This document shows, in pieces, positions 34,536 through 47,002 of a DNA stretch of 64,000 nucleotides; within the stretch, counting starts at the first letter, position 1; each line of letters starts with the position of its first letter. The DNA comes from Gloeopeniophorella convolvens (lineage: Eukaryota; Basidiomycota; Agaricomycetes; Russulales). The stretch is from assembly GCA_022496205.1 (NCBI GenBank), contig WTXD01000003.1, positions 124,001-188,000 of the forward strand. The letters run 5' to 3'. Below the pieces are notes generated by a model. That model saw only the letters and a list, made by a program, of their open reading frames with translations. It made no database searches and was not told where the DNA came from. The position numbers and the translations under genes were made by a program.

Positions 34536-35099
34536 CCGCCTCTCACAACGGCAGCACGTCGCTGCGAAAACCCCGTCGCAGCCACGCTCGAAGGGGCTGG
34601 GTCCGACTACTCGCCGGCGCCTACCCTGACCGCTTCGCTGGCAACGACGGATGCATCTCAGGATAGCCTCAACGAGCAACGCACCGTCCAAATGCACTTC
34701 GTCGAACACGCATCAGATCGTGGTACCATGAAAATAGCTACGTTCACTGCCATGCCGACGCTCGTGTATGCACATGTGAGCGAGAGTGGGATCGCTCGGG
34801 CGTGAAATGGCTGTGCATGGAATTGTTGGATGTATGGTCGATTCAAGACAAACACGCAGCGTTTGCACCTCGTAGATATGATACATTTGTACCGTAGTCC
34901 ATATCGTAATGAAATCGAGTTAATTGGGTGCTACAAACGCTTGGAAAACAGCGCACGCGCGATGCCGACGAGGGGAGACGTCTGAGAATGCGGGGATGAC
35001 CCGGGCATGTGCTGCGCGCGCGATATCCGATTGCTACAGGAACCCCAGTGGTCTTGGGTCTGGTTGCGTCTGCGGCGACGCCGATTCTCTGCCCGTGCA
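34536..35099. other. Spacer with duplicated TE-derived sequence
   Basis: About 70 percent or more identical to 44.40-44.85 kb by eye, and it continues the preceding TE fragment. No intact ORF. Confidence 0.4.
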
Positions 35100-36645
35100 A
35101 CACGACGCACGGCGCGGGCGGTCAGCAGCGTGCGCATGCCCAACTCGTCCGTCGCGATGACGTGCAGCTCGAGTAGGATCGGCTGCGGCGCGGGGTCCGC
35201 CGCCGGGTCGGCGCAGGGAGGGACGCACGCACCGGGTGGTAGACCTTATACTGGTCGGCCTTGTTCTTCTGCTTGACTATCAGCAGCGCGTGGCCGAGTA
35301 AGAACACGAGCAGCTCGCCGCTGTCGCCTTGCGAACCGCCACGGCGCCTGAGCGGGCCTTTATAAATGAGCTCACGGCCGTCCTCGCAGAGGCACAAGTA
35401 GGCCTGCTCGCCCGGACGGAAGACGAGCTGCTGGTCGAGCTGCAGCAGGTTGAAGCGGTTCTCCGCGCGGCCGGTTTGCAGGTTAACCTCAGTGAGGAAC
35501 TCGCGCACGAGCGCGACGACCTTGGGGATGTCCTGCTTGTCCTGGCTGTTCTCGGGCGTGTGCTTCAGTACCGCCTCGAGCAACAGCGGGTACCGCGCCA
35601 GACGCGTCGTCGGCTTGGCCAGGTACGCGTTGAGCTTGTGCGACTCGGGCGGCCGCTCCGTTTCCTGCCCCGCGCTCCGACTCGGCCGACGCCTCGTTCG
35701 ACGGCGAGCCGCGGTCCAAATCCCGGCCCGCAGCGGTGCTGGGCGTAGAGCTGTCGCTGTGCGACGCGGCTCCAGGCGGGAACAGCTCGCCCGAAATGAA
35801 CGGGCCGGGCACGCGAGTGCGGAACTGGTACACGTCCGCGGTCAAGCAGGAGTGCGAGGTTGCGGTCCGTCGTCTTGATGATGTACGCGACCTTGTCGAC
35901 CGCCTGTCGCCCGTCGAACGCGTCCGTGTACGCGAGCCCGTCCTTCACGACGTCTGAAAGCGCGATGCGCGCGCGCAGTGCCTCGGCGACGCGCGAGAGG
36001 AGCGCGGGATATACAATTGGGGAGCAGCGTGGGAACGACCCCGGCGAGGATGGGACCACGACACTGCCGTTGCCTTGCGGCAGCGGGAGGCTGGCGCGCA
36101 CACGCGAGGAGGTCGAGGCGGGCGAGGGGATGGTCTGGTCGTGCTGCAGCGCGGTGCGCACGTGGGCGGTCGTCGCGGCGGACATGGACCGCGTGCGGTC
36201 CTGCGTGGAGTGATCGCGGCGGAAAGGGCAGGCATCGTGCGAGAAGACTCGGACGAGCGCCGGGTGCTGTTGCTCGCGGCGGACGAGTCGACGTAGGTGG
36301 AGGAGGCGGTGATGCGCGGGCGGCCTGGTTCATGAGAGCGATGTCGGACCGAAGGGGGTACGGGCGGGGTGGGAGAACGCAGGATGCGGCCGAGTGGCTC
36401 GAGTTGGCGGATCGTATATAGAGGGCGTCGGGTGGGGAATAGCAGCACTGAGAGAGGCGATGGTGTGCGGGGATGGGCTGCGGGGTCTGGTAGCGGGTCT
36501 GATGCGGTTGTCTGCTGCTGGCTGTTTTCGATCGGACAGCAGGCAGAAAACGTGGTGAACAGACTGGCGTCCCGAAGAGAGACAGAGAGACGCACAAGAC
36601 TTGGAGCGTGCCCAGGGGAGCTCGGACTCGTCAGTATCGCTCGTT
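35100..36645 (-). pseudogene. RhoGEF gene fragment, copy 1
   Basis: Close copy of parts of the RhoGEF gene at 14.6-19.4 kb. It includes DEP-region coding (DAFDGRQAVDKVAYIIKTTD) and PH-region coding (GRELIYKGPLRRRGGSQGDS), plus the unspliced intron between PH exons (GTGCGTGCG to CGCCGCAG). It is therefore a DNA-level duplicate, not a retrocopy. A segment equal to parental 16806-17610 (most of the DH domain) is missing at a junction near 35,672, and about 65 bp is missing near 35,845. Homology to the parent stops at CAGTATCGCTCGT near 36,644. It cannot encode a working exchange factor. Confidence 0.88.
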
Positions 36646-37073
36646 GAGCAGGGTGACCGGACCAAGGGAGTGTGCTGGTGACCGCGTGGTCTGGCCACGC
36701 ACGCGTAAACCCGAACGAGCCGGACAGGCCCGGAAAGGTGCGGAACGTCTGGCCGGTGCAGGTCTTTCTTTGATCACCCCTTCCTGCAAAATCCCAGGTA
36801 TATTCAGGTATAATCGCGTTTCCCCGTTGCTAGTCCTCTCTGGGCCTGAAGAACAGACTGCGCATGTGTTTGTCCATGCGCGCGTGCCATAGAATCAACG
36901 GAATGCACAGTTACAACATTAACTACGCCCTCAGACGCTCTCCGACCCACTCCGCTCATGTAAACCGATGTCAATAACGCACAACGTATCCCTTTCTCTT
37001 GGTTGGGATACTATCGTGATGATCAGCGCAATGGCTCTGAGTGCACATAAGAAAGGCTCACCTGGCTTAGGAA
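36646..37073. repeat. 3' flank of NLR copy 2
   Basis: Shared with 27812-28331. It contains the uninterrupted GGCCACGC site (36693-36700) that the 7.4-kb transposon used next to copy 1. No gene is seen. Confidence 0.65.
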
Positions 37074-40000
37074 TCACTGAGTGCTTGATCCTGCGCCTCC
37101 GTTGGGCGGCGCTACACGAGTTGCATCTTGCGGAGCGCTTGAGAGCAATTCGACAATGGCGGTGCGCGTCCACTCGTCCATTTCCCAGTCTTCGCTGGCT
37201 TGCGCTGCTTCCATAGCCGTACCGTACTCCTCGCTCCTAATACTTGTGTCTGCACCATGTGCGAGGAGAAGTTGTACGACGTCTAGGTTTCCATGGTGCG
37301 ATGCTCCTATCAGCGCTGTCCCGAATTTGCCACCTCGAGTGTTGACGTCGAAGCCACGGTCAAGGATGAGCCGCACAATATCGGTCTTTCCGTTGTATGC
37401 TACCACTTGTAGCACATTCCCATGTGATCCGCATTGGACATTGATGTCAGCACCGCGGTCAAGCAGCAGCTGGACCATATCAAGCCCGCAGCTTGACGCT
37501 GCCTTCAGGAGCGCTACGCTGTCATCCGACCAGGGCCAGGAGAAAGTGCCGTTGATGTCGGCACCACGGTCGAGCAGCAACTGGACCATATCAAGCTTGT
37601 TGCTCAACATTGCTGAACAGAGCGCTCTACCTTCCGGGACGTTGACGTCGCCACCGCGGTCGAGTAGCAGGCGGACCATATCGAGCTTGCCGCTTACCGC
37701 TGCCGTCTCGAGCACTGTGCCTGAATGATACTGGTAGTCCATGGGGTTGATGCTGGCACCACGGTCCAGCAGCAGCTCGACCATATCGAGCTTGCTGCTC
37801 AACACAGCTGTACGGAGCGCCCCGCCTCCCGGGGCATTGGTGGCGGTGTCCAAGAGGGGTGGCAGAAAGCGCATGACGGCATCGTCGAACGACCCCGCAC
37901 CCGGGGCGTCGACATCGGCACCACGGTCGAGCAGTAGCTGGGCCATATCAAGCTTGCCTTTTAACACTGCCTCCTCCAGCGCAGTCCGGCCACGGCCACC
38001 CGCGGTGTTGGCGTCGGCACCGCGGTCAAGTAGCAGCTGGACCATATCGAGCTCGCCGCTCGACACTGCCACATGGAGCGCTGTCCTACCGTACCGGCCA
38101 CCCAGGGCGTTGGCGTCGGCACCGCGGTTGAGCAGCAGGCAGGTCGTATCGAAATCGCCGTCCAACACTGCCGTCTGGAGCGCTGTGTCATTGTACTTGC
38201 CCCCCGTGGCGTTGACGTCGGCACCGTGGTCGAGCAACAGCTGGATCATATCGGCCTTGCCGCCCAACACTGCCACATGGAGTGCTGTTTTATGGTACTT
38301 GCTGTACGAGGCGTGGATGTTGGCACCGCGGTCGAGCAGCAAGAGGACGATATCGAACTCGCGGTTCCGCACTGCCGCAAGGAGCGCACCCCCGGATACA
38401 CCCTTGGCGTTGACGTCGGCACCGTGGTCGAGGAGTAGCCTGATAACGGCGAGGGACCACGCTTCCAATGCTGCGAAGAACGCAGTGCGGTGATACCCTC
38501 CCTCTGCGTCGATGTCGTGGGAACCGGATGCAAGGATGTGTTCCACAATGGAAGGTAGACCGCATAGTGCGGCAAAGTACAAAGGAGTTCCCGGCCGCCA
38601 CAGGGTATCTTCGCGCCTACGAGCCCAGGCTGCAAAGTAAGGCTCAGTAGGGTCGAAGAGGAGCTTCATGGCCTTCAATAGCGACGTAGGCACGTCTTCA
38701 AATCGCGCGTGCGTGTCCCATGATTGCGTGGCGTAGGTTTCCAGATCGGGTCCAGTTGAGGGACTCGCTGCGGGGTCGGGTCGGAGGAGGATAGCGAGGC
38801 ATGCCTTTGCAAGGACGGCATGGGATGACTCCGGGAGTACATGGAAGCGAGAGATTTCTGACTTTGAGTTGGCAAGTTGATCGGAGGTCAAGAATTCCTT
38901 GACCGAGAAATGGGCGAATTGGACGATCCGCCGCGGAGCCTCCTTAGAGTCCGGGTCCGAGTCCACGTCAGGGTCCGAGTCCTCGTTGATGACCTGTATG
39001 AAGCTTCCGGGGCAAGTCGATAGGACTACACCCTCCGCATCGTTCGATCGCCAATCGTCGTGGTATGTGGGGACCTCCTCGTCGAGACTAACTGCAAGAA
39101 CCTCTGCGAGTTCCTCCACGTAGAGTGGGCGTGTCGAAAACGATAAGCATTGGAATAGTCGATGGGCGTACACCCGCTTCTCCTTGCTGATCCGTTCCAG
39201 CGTAGATTCGTACGACTCGTACAGGGTAGTAGGGAGTGATTTCAGGGTGGATTGGATCGCCGACATCGGGACTTCGCAAAGGACGTCGAGCTGGTAGGAA
39301 GCGTATCGGAACCTACACGAAACATGAGCAAACCCTTCGCGCGTCAACCTAAGGGTATATATGACTCACATCCCGTCCGCTTTCTCTGACAAGACTGAGA
39401 TGACCTCTTCCTTGATTGTATTACTCCACCTCTGCATCCTCCTGTTCGTCTCGACAATGGAGCGGATCAGGCAGGTGATATTTTTGCGGTGTTCTTTCTC
39501 TTCGTCGAGGGCTATCTGATGAGACGCCAGAGATTCCAAGACTTGCCCGATGTCGTCCTCAGGTCGGCTAGTGACGCAGAGCCGCAAGCCCGAAAGCCGC
39601 AGATCGACAAGCCAGCTCATAAGCTCCAGGGTCCTCTCACGTGACGACGATACGCCATAGTTCGGCATCTCGTCCAGAGCATCGACGATGATGTACTTGG
39701 TGGCTTCCGACTGGATCTCAAGCATCTCCTTCAGGCATCGCTTGAGATCGTCGACTTCGGGCGGCTTGGGATCGTCGGCGGCGGCCTCCTGGGAGCCACC
39801 TTTATACTTCGAATAGAGTCTGCGAAGTATATCTTCCGACTCGTCCGATTGAGTGGAAAGGTCGATCAACAAGGAGCCGAGAAAAGCACGGTAGGATTGC
39901 TTTGTCGTGTCCCTAAAGTCGCAGTAGAAGTACGCCAGGGCAGCCGTTGATCTGCTAGAACGCAGCGAGTCCTGTAAATCCTTGATGACCGTGGAGCTAA

Positions 40001-41249
40001 TCCGACCCAGAAATCGGTCAAGTTAGACAGCAGCTGGTGACCGTAGCACGCTTGATGAGGTGCATACCAGATGACAGTTTCTCCCGCCCCCGCTACAAGG
40101 AAATGTCAGCTCCCGTCTATACAACAAAATTGAACGATATACGTTTACCGGTAATCCACAGTAGCGTGCCGCTGGACTTCCAAGCCTCGTAAATCTGACC
40201 ACGAACGAGCCACATTGAGGTATCTCCGTGGCGTGCGTCGGATGCGGTCGCTTGATTCGTCGACGAATTTGGCGAAGATAACCACTTCCGGTACTGGGCT
40301 TCCTGCTGAATACCTGCGATGATTGCTCAGACACCTCGATTGGGCAGGGAACATGGAGACCATGATGACGTACGCTTTTGCCTCCGCTGTTCTCGCCCCA
40401 CGTTTCCGGTGCCGCGCTGTATCTGCGCCGTAGCCATATAGTGCTCCGCTTTGGTGAGCCCGTCCAGTCGTTTGAGCATGTCCTCAATCTCCTTGTCTCC
40501 AGACACTGTGGCGAAGGCCTTCCTGAGATGATTCTTTGCCTTGACTGCGCTTGCTTTGAGCTGCGTCATGTGTTTCAACAGCGTGAGAAACTCACCAACG
40601 AAGGCGTCACTGGGGCTCATCCTTTGAGTGACGAGCGCGAATATGCGAATCAATTCGACCAGGATGTCCATTCTGATCTTCATCATCGGGTCGTCGGATA
40701 GGACATCTTCAGGATCGATTGAGATCCCGAGGCGCCCTAGGAAGTGCGCCATTTGTTCGATTAGTTGTATCAATGCTTCGTGGTTCTTCATATAATTGTC
40801 TGGGATCTAGAATCTGTTCAGCAAGCGGGACGCGAGGAAAAGGATGCTGATTGAAATACGCACTGCGAGGAGTATTCCGATGGCACCGAATATCGTTTCG
40901 CCAGGTCCGAACGCCTGACCTCGACACTTGAGCGTTTGTCCGTAGACAGTAGAGATATAGGACGCACGAGGCCTGCTGCCTTTCCAGCCGTGTCGCAGAG
41001 TGGACGGATGACCGCGACAATCGGCGCAATCTTCTCGATCATGCGGGTCCTCCAGCGACTCTTGTGGTTCGCGTCCAACTGCTCTGCTTCCTTCTGAAGC
41101 AAGGCAGTCACCTCTTCTGGGGATGCACATCCGCTAAGCCTGGTGACGAGCGCATGGGCAGTGGGATCTTGTCCTGTCTTTTTCTTGTATTTTTTCAACG
41201 CCTCATTGAAAAGCGAATGGTAGTAGTCCTCTGTCTTGGTCGCAGATAT
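37074..41249 (-). pseudogene. NLR copy 2: start codon lost and P-loop Lys to Glu
   Basis: Same seven-exon layout as copy 1: 40968-41249, 40864-40914, 40374-40806, 40143-40313, 40068-40092, 39370-39996 and 37074-39312. All phases are kept and no stop occurs in 1,276 codons. Two changes stand out. The start codon equivalent to ATGTCTGCGACC reads ATATCTGCGACC, and no upstream in-frame ATG exists before a stop. The P-loop exon encodes GAGET instead of GAGKT, which should abolish nucleotide binding. Walker B (YIIVDALDEMP) is intact. The ankyrin domain is the longest here, roughly a dozen repeats with more divergent units. It may be a recent pseudogene, or a truncated protein started elsewhere. Confidence 0.85.
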
Positions 41250-41937
41250 GAGGATGACGAGTCTTCCAGTTGTTTTTCAGAGAGGCGGATGGAAATAGGT
41301 CCCTATGGGGGGAGGGGTGCATGAAGGACAAGTGCTGAAGCTGAAGGCCATGAGTGATGTTTCAGCGCTCAGATTTGCATGTAGTGTACACGAGGTTTGT
41401 ACACGTTAGGCTGGGAAGGTGCTTCATTGTCATGTCTGTATCCTAAGTAGGCCTCACCGTCACGAATTCGAATAGCCGCCTACGACACCTCCAGGTGACC
41501 TCCCTTTGTCCTTGAACAGAAGGCTGCACGGGGCCACGGGTCCAGCCACACGACTGCCTTGCTCACGCCCGCTGCTTGTCGCCACAGAGCAGTGAGGAAG
41601 GATATTGACAGGCTAGGTCGAGGTAGGCCGCTCTTAGCTGCGGGAGACCGAGTACATGTCGTAGTTGTTGCCAGGCGGTGATGGCTTGAAGCCCTCTTCG
41701 GGGCCCCTCGTTCTTTGCTGTACTCTACACCTTGAGCCTACCTTACGGAGCTGATTCAAAGAACACGCTGTGGTGAATGCATTGCTACATAAGGGCCAAG
41801 TGCCATGTGCTTCAATGAAGCCGGACTCGATTAGATAATTACATAAGCCGGAGGCAGCGTGCGCTGTCGAGACAACCGACTCGGCGTGTGTATCTTGCCT
41901 GCGAGCGTCTCACATTGATCTTGCAAATCGCTTCCAG
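41250..41937. promoter_or_regulatory. Shared region upstream of NLR copy 2
   Basis: Homologous to 31718-32236. GATTAGATAATT at 41829-41840 is followed by ACATAAGCCGGAGGCAGC, a short insertion relative to the other copies. Confidence 0.45.
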
Positions 41938-42770
41938 TGTCATGCTCGCAGCTGCCTGCCTTGCACGCACAGATGCACCCCGTCTTGCCCGCACCACCCT
42001 CGCCCGCCGCCTCTACGCAACCCGCGCCCCGATGTCAACCCTCGTCCTCCCACCCGCACCTCGCCCCGCGCAGATTGAAAGGCCACCGTTCCCGCCCCGC
42101 TCCTCGGCACCACCACCTTCCCCGCCCGGGCCGCCCTCCTGCTCGCCCCCACCCTCGTCCGCCTCAAGCGCTCCCTCGCGTCCCTCGCCCACGCCCCAGA
42201 CGAGCTCGCCGCCGCCGAGGCCCGTATCGACGTCTTTGCTTATGGCTCCGGGCCTGAGCTCCAGGTGCGCCTCGAGGCGCACACGCAGGGCCGTGGGCAC
42301 CAACTCGAGGAGTGGTGTGACGATGCTACGTACCTCACCTATCGCGACCCGGTGCGTCATCACGCTCCTGCTCTTCCCCCAGCGTGCTGAGCGCTGAATG
42401 CTGATATGTGCTGGCAGGCCATGATTGAAGTGTCGTACTACTGTGCGTGGCGTTACGCGTGCGCGCGCGAAGCATGCTGACCCTGGCGAGCTCGCCGGCC
42501 TCGCGGCGGCGTGCTACCGTGCCGCCTCGCTCATTCGCGCCGCAATGGCCTCTACCGCGCGGCGCTCAAGCGCGCAGGGGTCCCCGCCGAGGGCACCAAG
42601 GACGCGCCACGCTGCACGAACACCTACCGGTGCGCACCTCCTCCGCTGCGTGCCCGCTTACGCACTCCCGCTCACACGCGTACAGCTGGATGTTCGACTG
42701 CACGCGCGTGCCGGGCGCGTAGCGTGCCGACTGGAGCCTCCCGTGCGTGCAGGCGGGCGACACGGGCAGC
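41938..42770 (+). pseudogene. Carnitine O-acyltransferase-like fragment, copy 2
   Basis: Same fragment as at 32.2 kb, with presequence-like RTTLARRLYATR, EGTKDAPRC and WMFDCTRVPG recognisable in different frames. It is more decayed than copy 1. Confidence 0.55.
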
Positions 42771-43009
42771 GACGGGCACTTTCAAGGTACAAACTAGAGA
42801 GCTCACCCCGGAGGCCCCTGTGCGCGACCGTCGTAGGACCGCCCACGCTCAACGTCGCAATGTTCCAGGAGGCCAGACCGTGAACCCTATGCCTGGTCTC
42901 AAGAAAATCGATCTTGCTACGTACAAGTTCCACGCGCTCGGCGACTACTCAGAATGGATCGAGTGGATCGGAATGGCAGACAATACAATGACATAAGGTG
43001 TACGTGGGA

Positions 43010-44390
43010 TTCCGTATCTGTAGCAGAGGTCGACGCTCACCCATCCCTCAATCCAGGGAGAGTCACAGCATCGCGTCATCAAGCAGCGATTCGCGCGAAT
43101 CAACAAGAATAACTTCACGGCAAAGCTGGCGGCCGGCGGGAGTTGTGAGCCCCTAGTGTGCTGTGTTGTACGACGCGTGGAGTCCCATCTGCAGGCCATG
43201 CGGATGCCTCAGTCCGCTGAGAGCAACCGCTGGCAGCCTGTCAAGCAGCGCCGCACCGATGAAGCGCCTGCGGATCCCGCAACCCACTACGACGTGGCTC
43301 AGTCTGCCAAGGACTGAGAATACATAACGTCTTGGCTGTCCGAGAACCCCGACGATCCTGCCATCAAGGTACGCATCCACCATCCCGGGGTAATAACATG
43401 CTCAGCTGATGGCCTTCTCGCACGCAGGGCTTAGTTTCATCCCGAGACTTGAGGACCACCTGCTCACACGCTGCGTCAAGAATAGTACAATGGCGATGAA
43501 CAGGAATACAGCAATCAAGATCGTGCCGAGGTCGTGATTCTCAACGACAGAATGTATCATCACGAGACGCTGCGCGTCGGCTACACGACCTGCGACCTGC
43601 GATGCGAGCAAGACACCATCAGCCGTTCGCGGCCAGACGTGACGGTCTTATCCTGCGAGGACGAGGATAATTCTCATCCATATTGGTACGCACGTGTGCA
43701 GGCCATCTTCCATCTGAACGTCTTGCATTGCTCCGCAAGCGCCCCTGAAGCAGAGACCTCCGAGCGGATGGTCGTGCTCTGGGTGCGATGGCTCAGCCTT
43801 GATATGTCAACCCGTGGGAAGTGGGCGCAAAGCCGACGCCACGTCCTCTCTTTCATCCCCTCCAGCGATCCGGGTGCATTCGGATTCTCGAACGCCATGC
43901 AAGTTATCCGAGGCATCCATCTCATCCAGCGATTCGACCATGGTGCGGGAGATCCGTTGTTACCGCTTTCTTTCGTCCGCAAGCCTGAAGATGGCGACAA
44001 GGATTATGATTGCCACGTCAATCAGTGAGTAATACGCGTCCCGTACTTAGACACGCTCGCTAATATGTCATTGAATCCGTGGTCCGTAATATGGTGATGC
44101 GGTTGTGCGGTGGGGGTGTCGGTCATCTCGGCACTCGTTTCCTCGACGAGAAATTGGAGGGACTGTTATGCCGTGGATCGCGACCACGGAGAGGATGACG
44201 TGGTCATCTCAGCACTGTCCATAAATGCCCTGCTCATCGCAGATGATGATGCTGACGAGTTTTCCCTCTTGACCCAGACCTGAACATGCCTGAAGAGGTG
44301 CCCGAGTCTATGCACCCAGACAATGAGGACAGGCTCGCCCCGGCGTTCGATGGTGATAGGAGACGGACGACGAGATCCTAGAGAATGAAA
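43010..44390 (+). pseudogene. Plavaka-type transposon protein fragment, copy 2
   Basis: Parallel to 33.3-34.5 kb but retains more sequence (for example WLSENPDDPAIK near 43,335 and VVILNDRMYHHETLRVGYTT near 43,530, then HPYWYARVQAIFHLNVLHC). Frameshifts and an in-frame stop show it is non-functional. Confidence 0.5.
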
Positions 44391-44849
44391 GTTTCACCCC
44401 TCTTTGACCGCCTCTCCCAACTTGCTCGCAACGGCAGCACGTCACTGCGAAAAATCTCGTCGCAGCTACGCTCGAAGGGACTGGGTCTGACTACTCGCCG
44501 GCGCCTACCCCGAACGCTTCGCTGGCAACGACGGATGCATCTCTGTTCTCACGCCTCTCCCGGCTTCCCAACAAGGAACGCACTGTTCAAATGCAGCTCA
44601 TCGAGTATGCATCAGATCGTGACATGAAGACAGCTACGCCCACTGCCATGCTAGCACTCGTGTATGCACATACGGGCGAGAGTGGGATTCCTCGGGCGTG
44701 GAATGGCTGTACACGAAATTGTTGGATGTATGGTCGATTCATGGCAAGCGGGCGGCGTTTGCACGTTGTAGAGACCACACATATTGTACCACAGCCTATA
44801 TCATAATAAAATCAATTTTATTGGGTGCTGCAAACACTTGGACTCGATA
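44391..44849. other. Spacer, TE-derived, homologous to 34.5-35.0 kb
   Basis: Continues the TE fragment and ends at the insertion site of the Mutator-like element. No gene is seen. Confidence 0.4.
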
Positions 44850-44858
44850 AGGGGGTAC
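44850..44858. repeat. Left 9-bp target-site duplication (AGGGGGTAC)
   Basis: Identical to 47634-47642. Confidence 0.8.
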
Positions 44859-46680
44859 TAGTCTCGTTCCCAGACGTTCTAGGAGAGGTCGAGTTACTCG
44901 AGCGAGAGCGGGGGGAGGGGGGATAGGAGGAGCCGAGACCGCGGTATGCCGAAGTCGGAGTCAAACTTCCCAAACAGTCAACGCGCAGGACCTCTCTAGA
45001 ACGTCTGGTGCATTTCGTCAAGCCAATCGGCGTGGCCTATGGGGCGCGCGAGATAGAAGGCGCATGACTTGTGGATAGCGAGAGCGGCGCCGACCGAGTA
45101 AACCCGGCCGACGCCCAATAATATTGCGCCGCGGGAACCGCCGGGTTAAGAGGGCGGGACCGCGAAAATACAGGCAAACGAGCGCGAAAATACAGGCAGA
45201 CTGTCGCAGAGGAAGCAGACATACAAACGGATGGTCGCAACACAGGAACAGTACAAATACAAAGGCCGTGACGAGATACAAGTGGCCGTGTATGCCCACG
45301 AGATGGGAAGACAGACATCGCCGCGAAAACGGTAGGGAAGGGAGGGTGGGTGACGCAAAACGACGCCCTGGCAGGGAGAGAGAAAAGCTTAGAAGTGAGA
45401 AACGAGGCGGCGACGATTCAGAAACCTACCTGGCAGGGAGAGAGAAAAGCTAGGGGCTCAGGATGCCCGCAGCTCGCTCGATAACCCGCCCTGCCAGGGG
45501 ACACGGGGGCTCCACACGGATCCGCCCATCCGCAACCAGAACAGCCGCAGGCGGTCGCGACCCGTGCCCAAGGTTCCTATCGTGAATTTGGTCAGCTGAC
45601 CGATCCCATAGTGGGCGTACTGCTCGTATACTGACGAGACTTGAGGCTTGCGGGCGCTGCCCGACGCCTGTGCGTGCGGCAAGGCCGCGGCGCTGGAATT
45701 GACCCGCCGATTGGACTTCTGTAAACAAGCATGTTTAAAATCGAGAAATCGACCTCAGCCTGTCACGTGCCATAATACGCACTTTGAAGCCTCTCGCGCG
45801 TTGTTACGCAACGCATATTATGTGATTAAATTTGGCTACTCGAACGAACAAGTACGCTACTATGTGCCACTGCAGGCATCCGAGGCCCGTACTCGCTCGT
45901 CAAGATGTCCGCGCACACGTCAAGATGCTAGCAGAGCCGTAAATTCTGCCCGCGGGGATGTGGCAGGGGCCCGAGACGCGTGAAAGCGTGCGCAGACTGG
46001 CCGGCGCCGGAACGAGAGCCATTGGCGGCGGAGCTTCCTCGCATGAGGGCGGGGCGTCGTAAATGCACGCCGAAATGCGTGCCCGCAAAGCCTTGAGGCC
46101 TTGGGATTGGAACGCGATCGTCGCTCGGGACCGCGAGGAGACACCGATGGCCGTGGGTCGGTGCTTGTCGGCGATGCGAGAATGCGAGTGCGCGCTGGCT
46201 GAGGGAAGTGGGAGAATGGCGGATGTGTGGTTCATGGGCGAATGTCGCGAAATGACGCAGGTGGTTGTGCATGGGCGGGTCCAGTCGTCGGCGCGTGAGA
46301 TCCGTGTAGACCGGGTGTATCGGTGAGTAAAGGTCCGAGCATCGAAGGAAATGCCCATACACACCGAGATATCCTGCTTCTCACAGCGGCAACGTGGACG
46401 TGCGTCGCACCAGCACTCGTGTGTCCAGGGCGTGGTGGCATGCGCGGCGCCACGAGTCGCGACGGATCTGGCTGTAGCTGGTCGGTTTGTGGGGTGGGAA
46501 CCGGAATCGGAGGCATGCGCACCGCAGTCGAGAGGTTGCCGGAAAGCCCCAAAGCAAGGAGTGGACACGGAGGGCAGTAGTATTGGTTTGAGAGGGTGAT
46601 TGTTTGATAGTTCCGCTAAGTCGAACCTAGAACTCAAGCTCACTAGTCAAGACGCGCATGAAGGGGAACAATGGGATTGC

Positions 46681-46768
46681 TGCATGGTTTAGTGGTATGC
46701 AACTTGAAGTGGATAGTGTTGTGCATGTTGAGGCGTGGTGTTCGATCTCGCACGGAGTAGTTTTTTTT
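46681..46768 (+). ncRNA. tRNA-like sequence, possible SINE head
   Basis: Contains an A-box-like TGGTTTAGTGG, a B-box-like TGTTCGATCTC about 45 bp later and a run of eight T at 46761, a usual pol III terminator. Acceptor and T stems do not fold cleanly, so it is not called a functional tRNA. Confidence 0.3.
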
Positions 46769-47002
46769 CAATCACCACTTCTTCATGGATGACTTCTCCT
46801 GGCCTTGCATTGACATCACAGAAGGCAGAAGTGATTGATGGTGTGCATGGCAAGGTATAGAGGGAGCTCTTGCCTCCGAAAGCAGTATCAAAAAACCGTT
46901 GCGCGAACGCTGGGGACTCGAGACATGCGGTCAACTCACGTGCTCAAGAGGGCAAAAGCACGTGAGGGGGTGAGGTGAAAATCGAGGACGAAATGCACCA
47001 GA

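Noticed and set aside
35100..36645. RhoGEF fragments considered as processed (retro) pseudogenes
   Set aside because: An intron of the parent is retained and no poly-A tract is present, so DNA-level copying fits better.
45900..46643. 247-codon minus-strand ORF in the Mutator-like element considered as a transposase
   Set aside because: No DDE or zinc-finger pattern, Ser/His/Pro-rich composition, and opposite-strand ORFs of similar quality.
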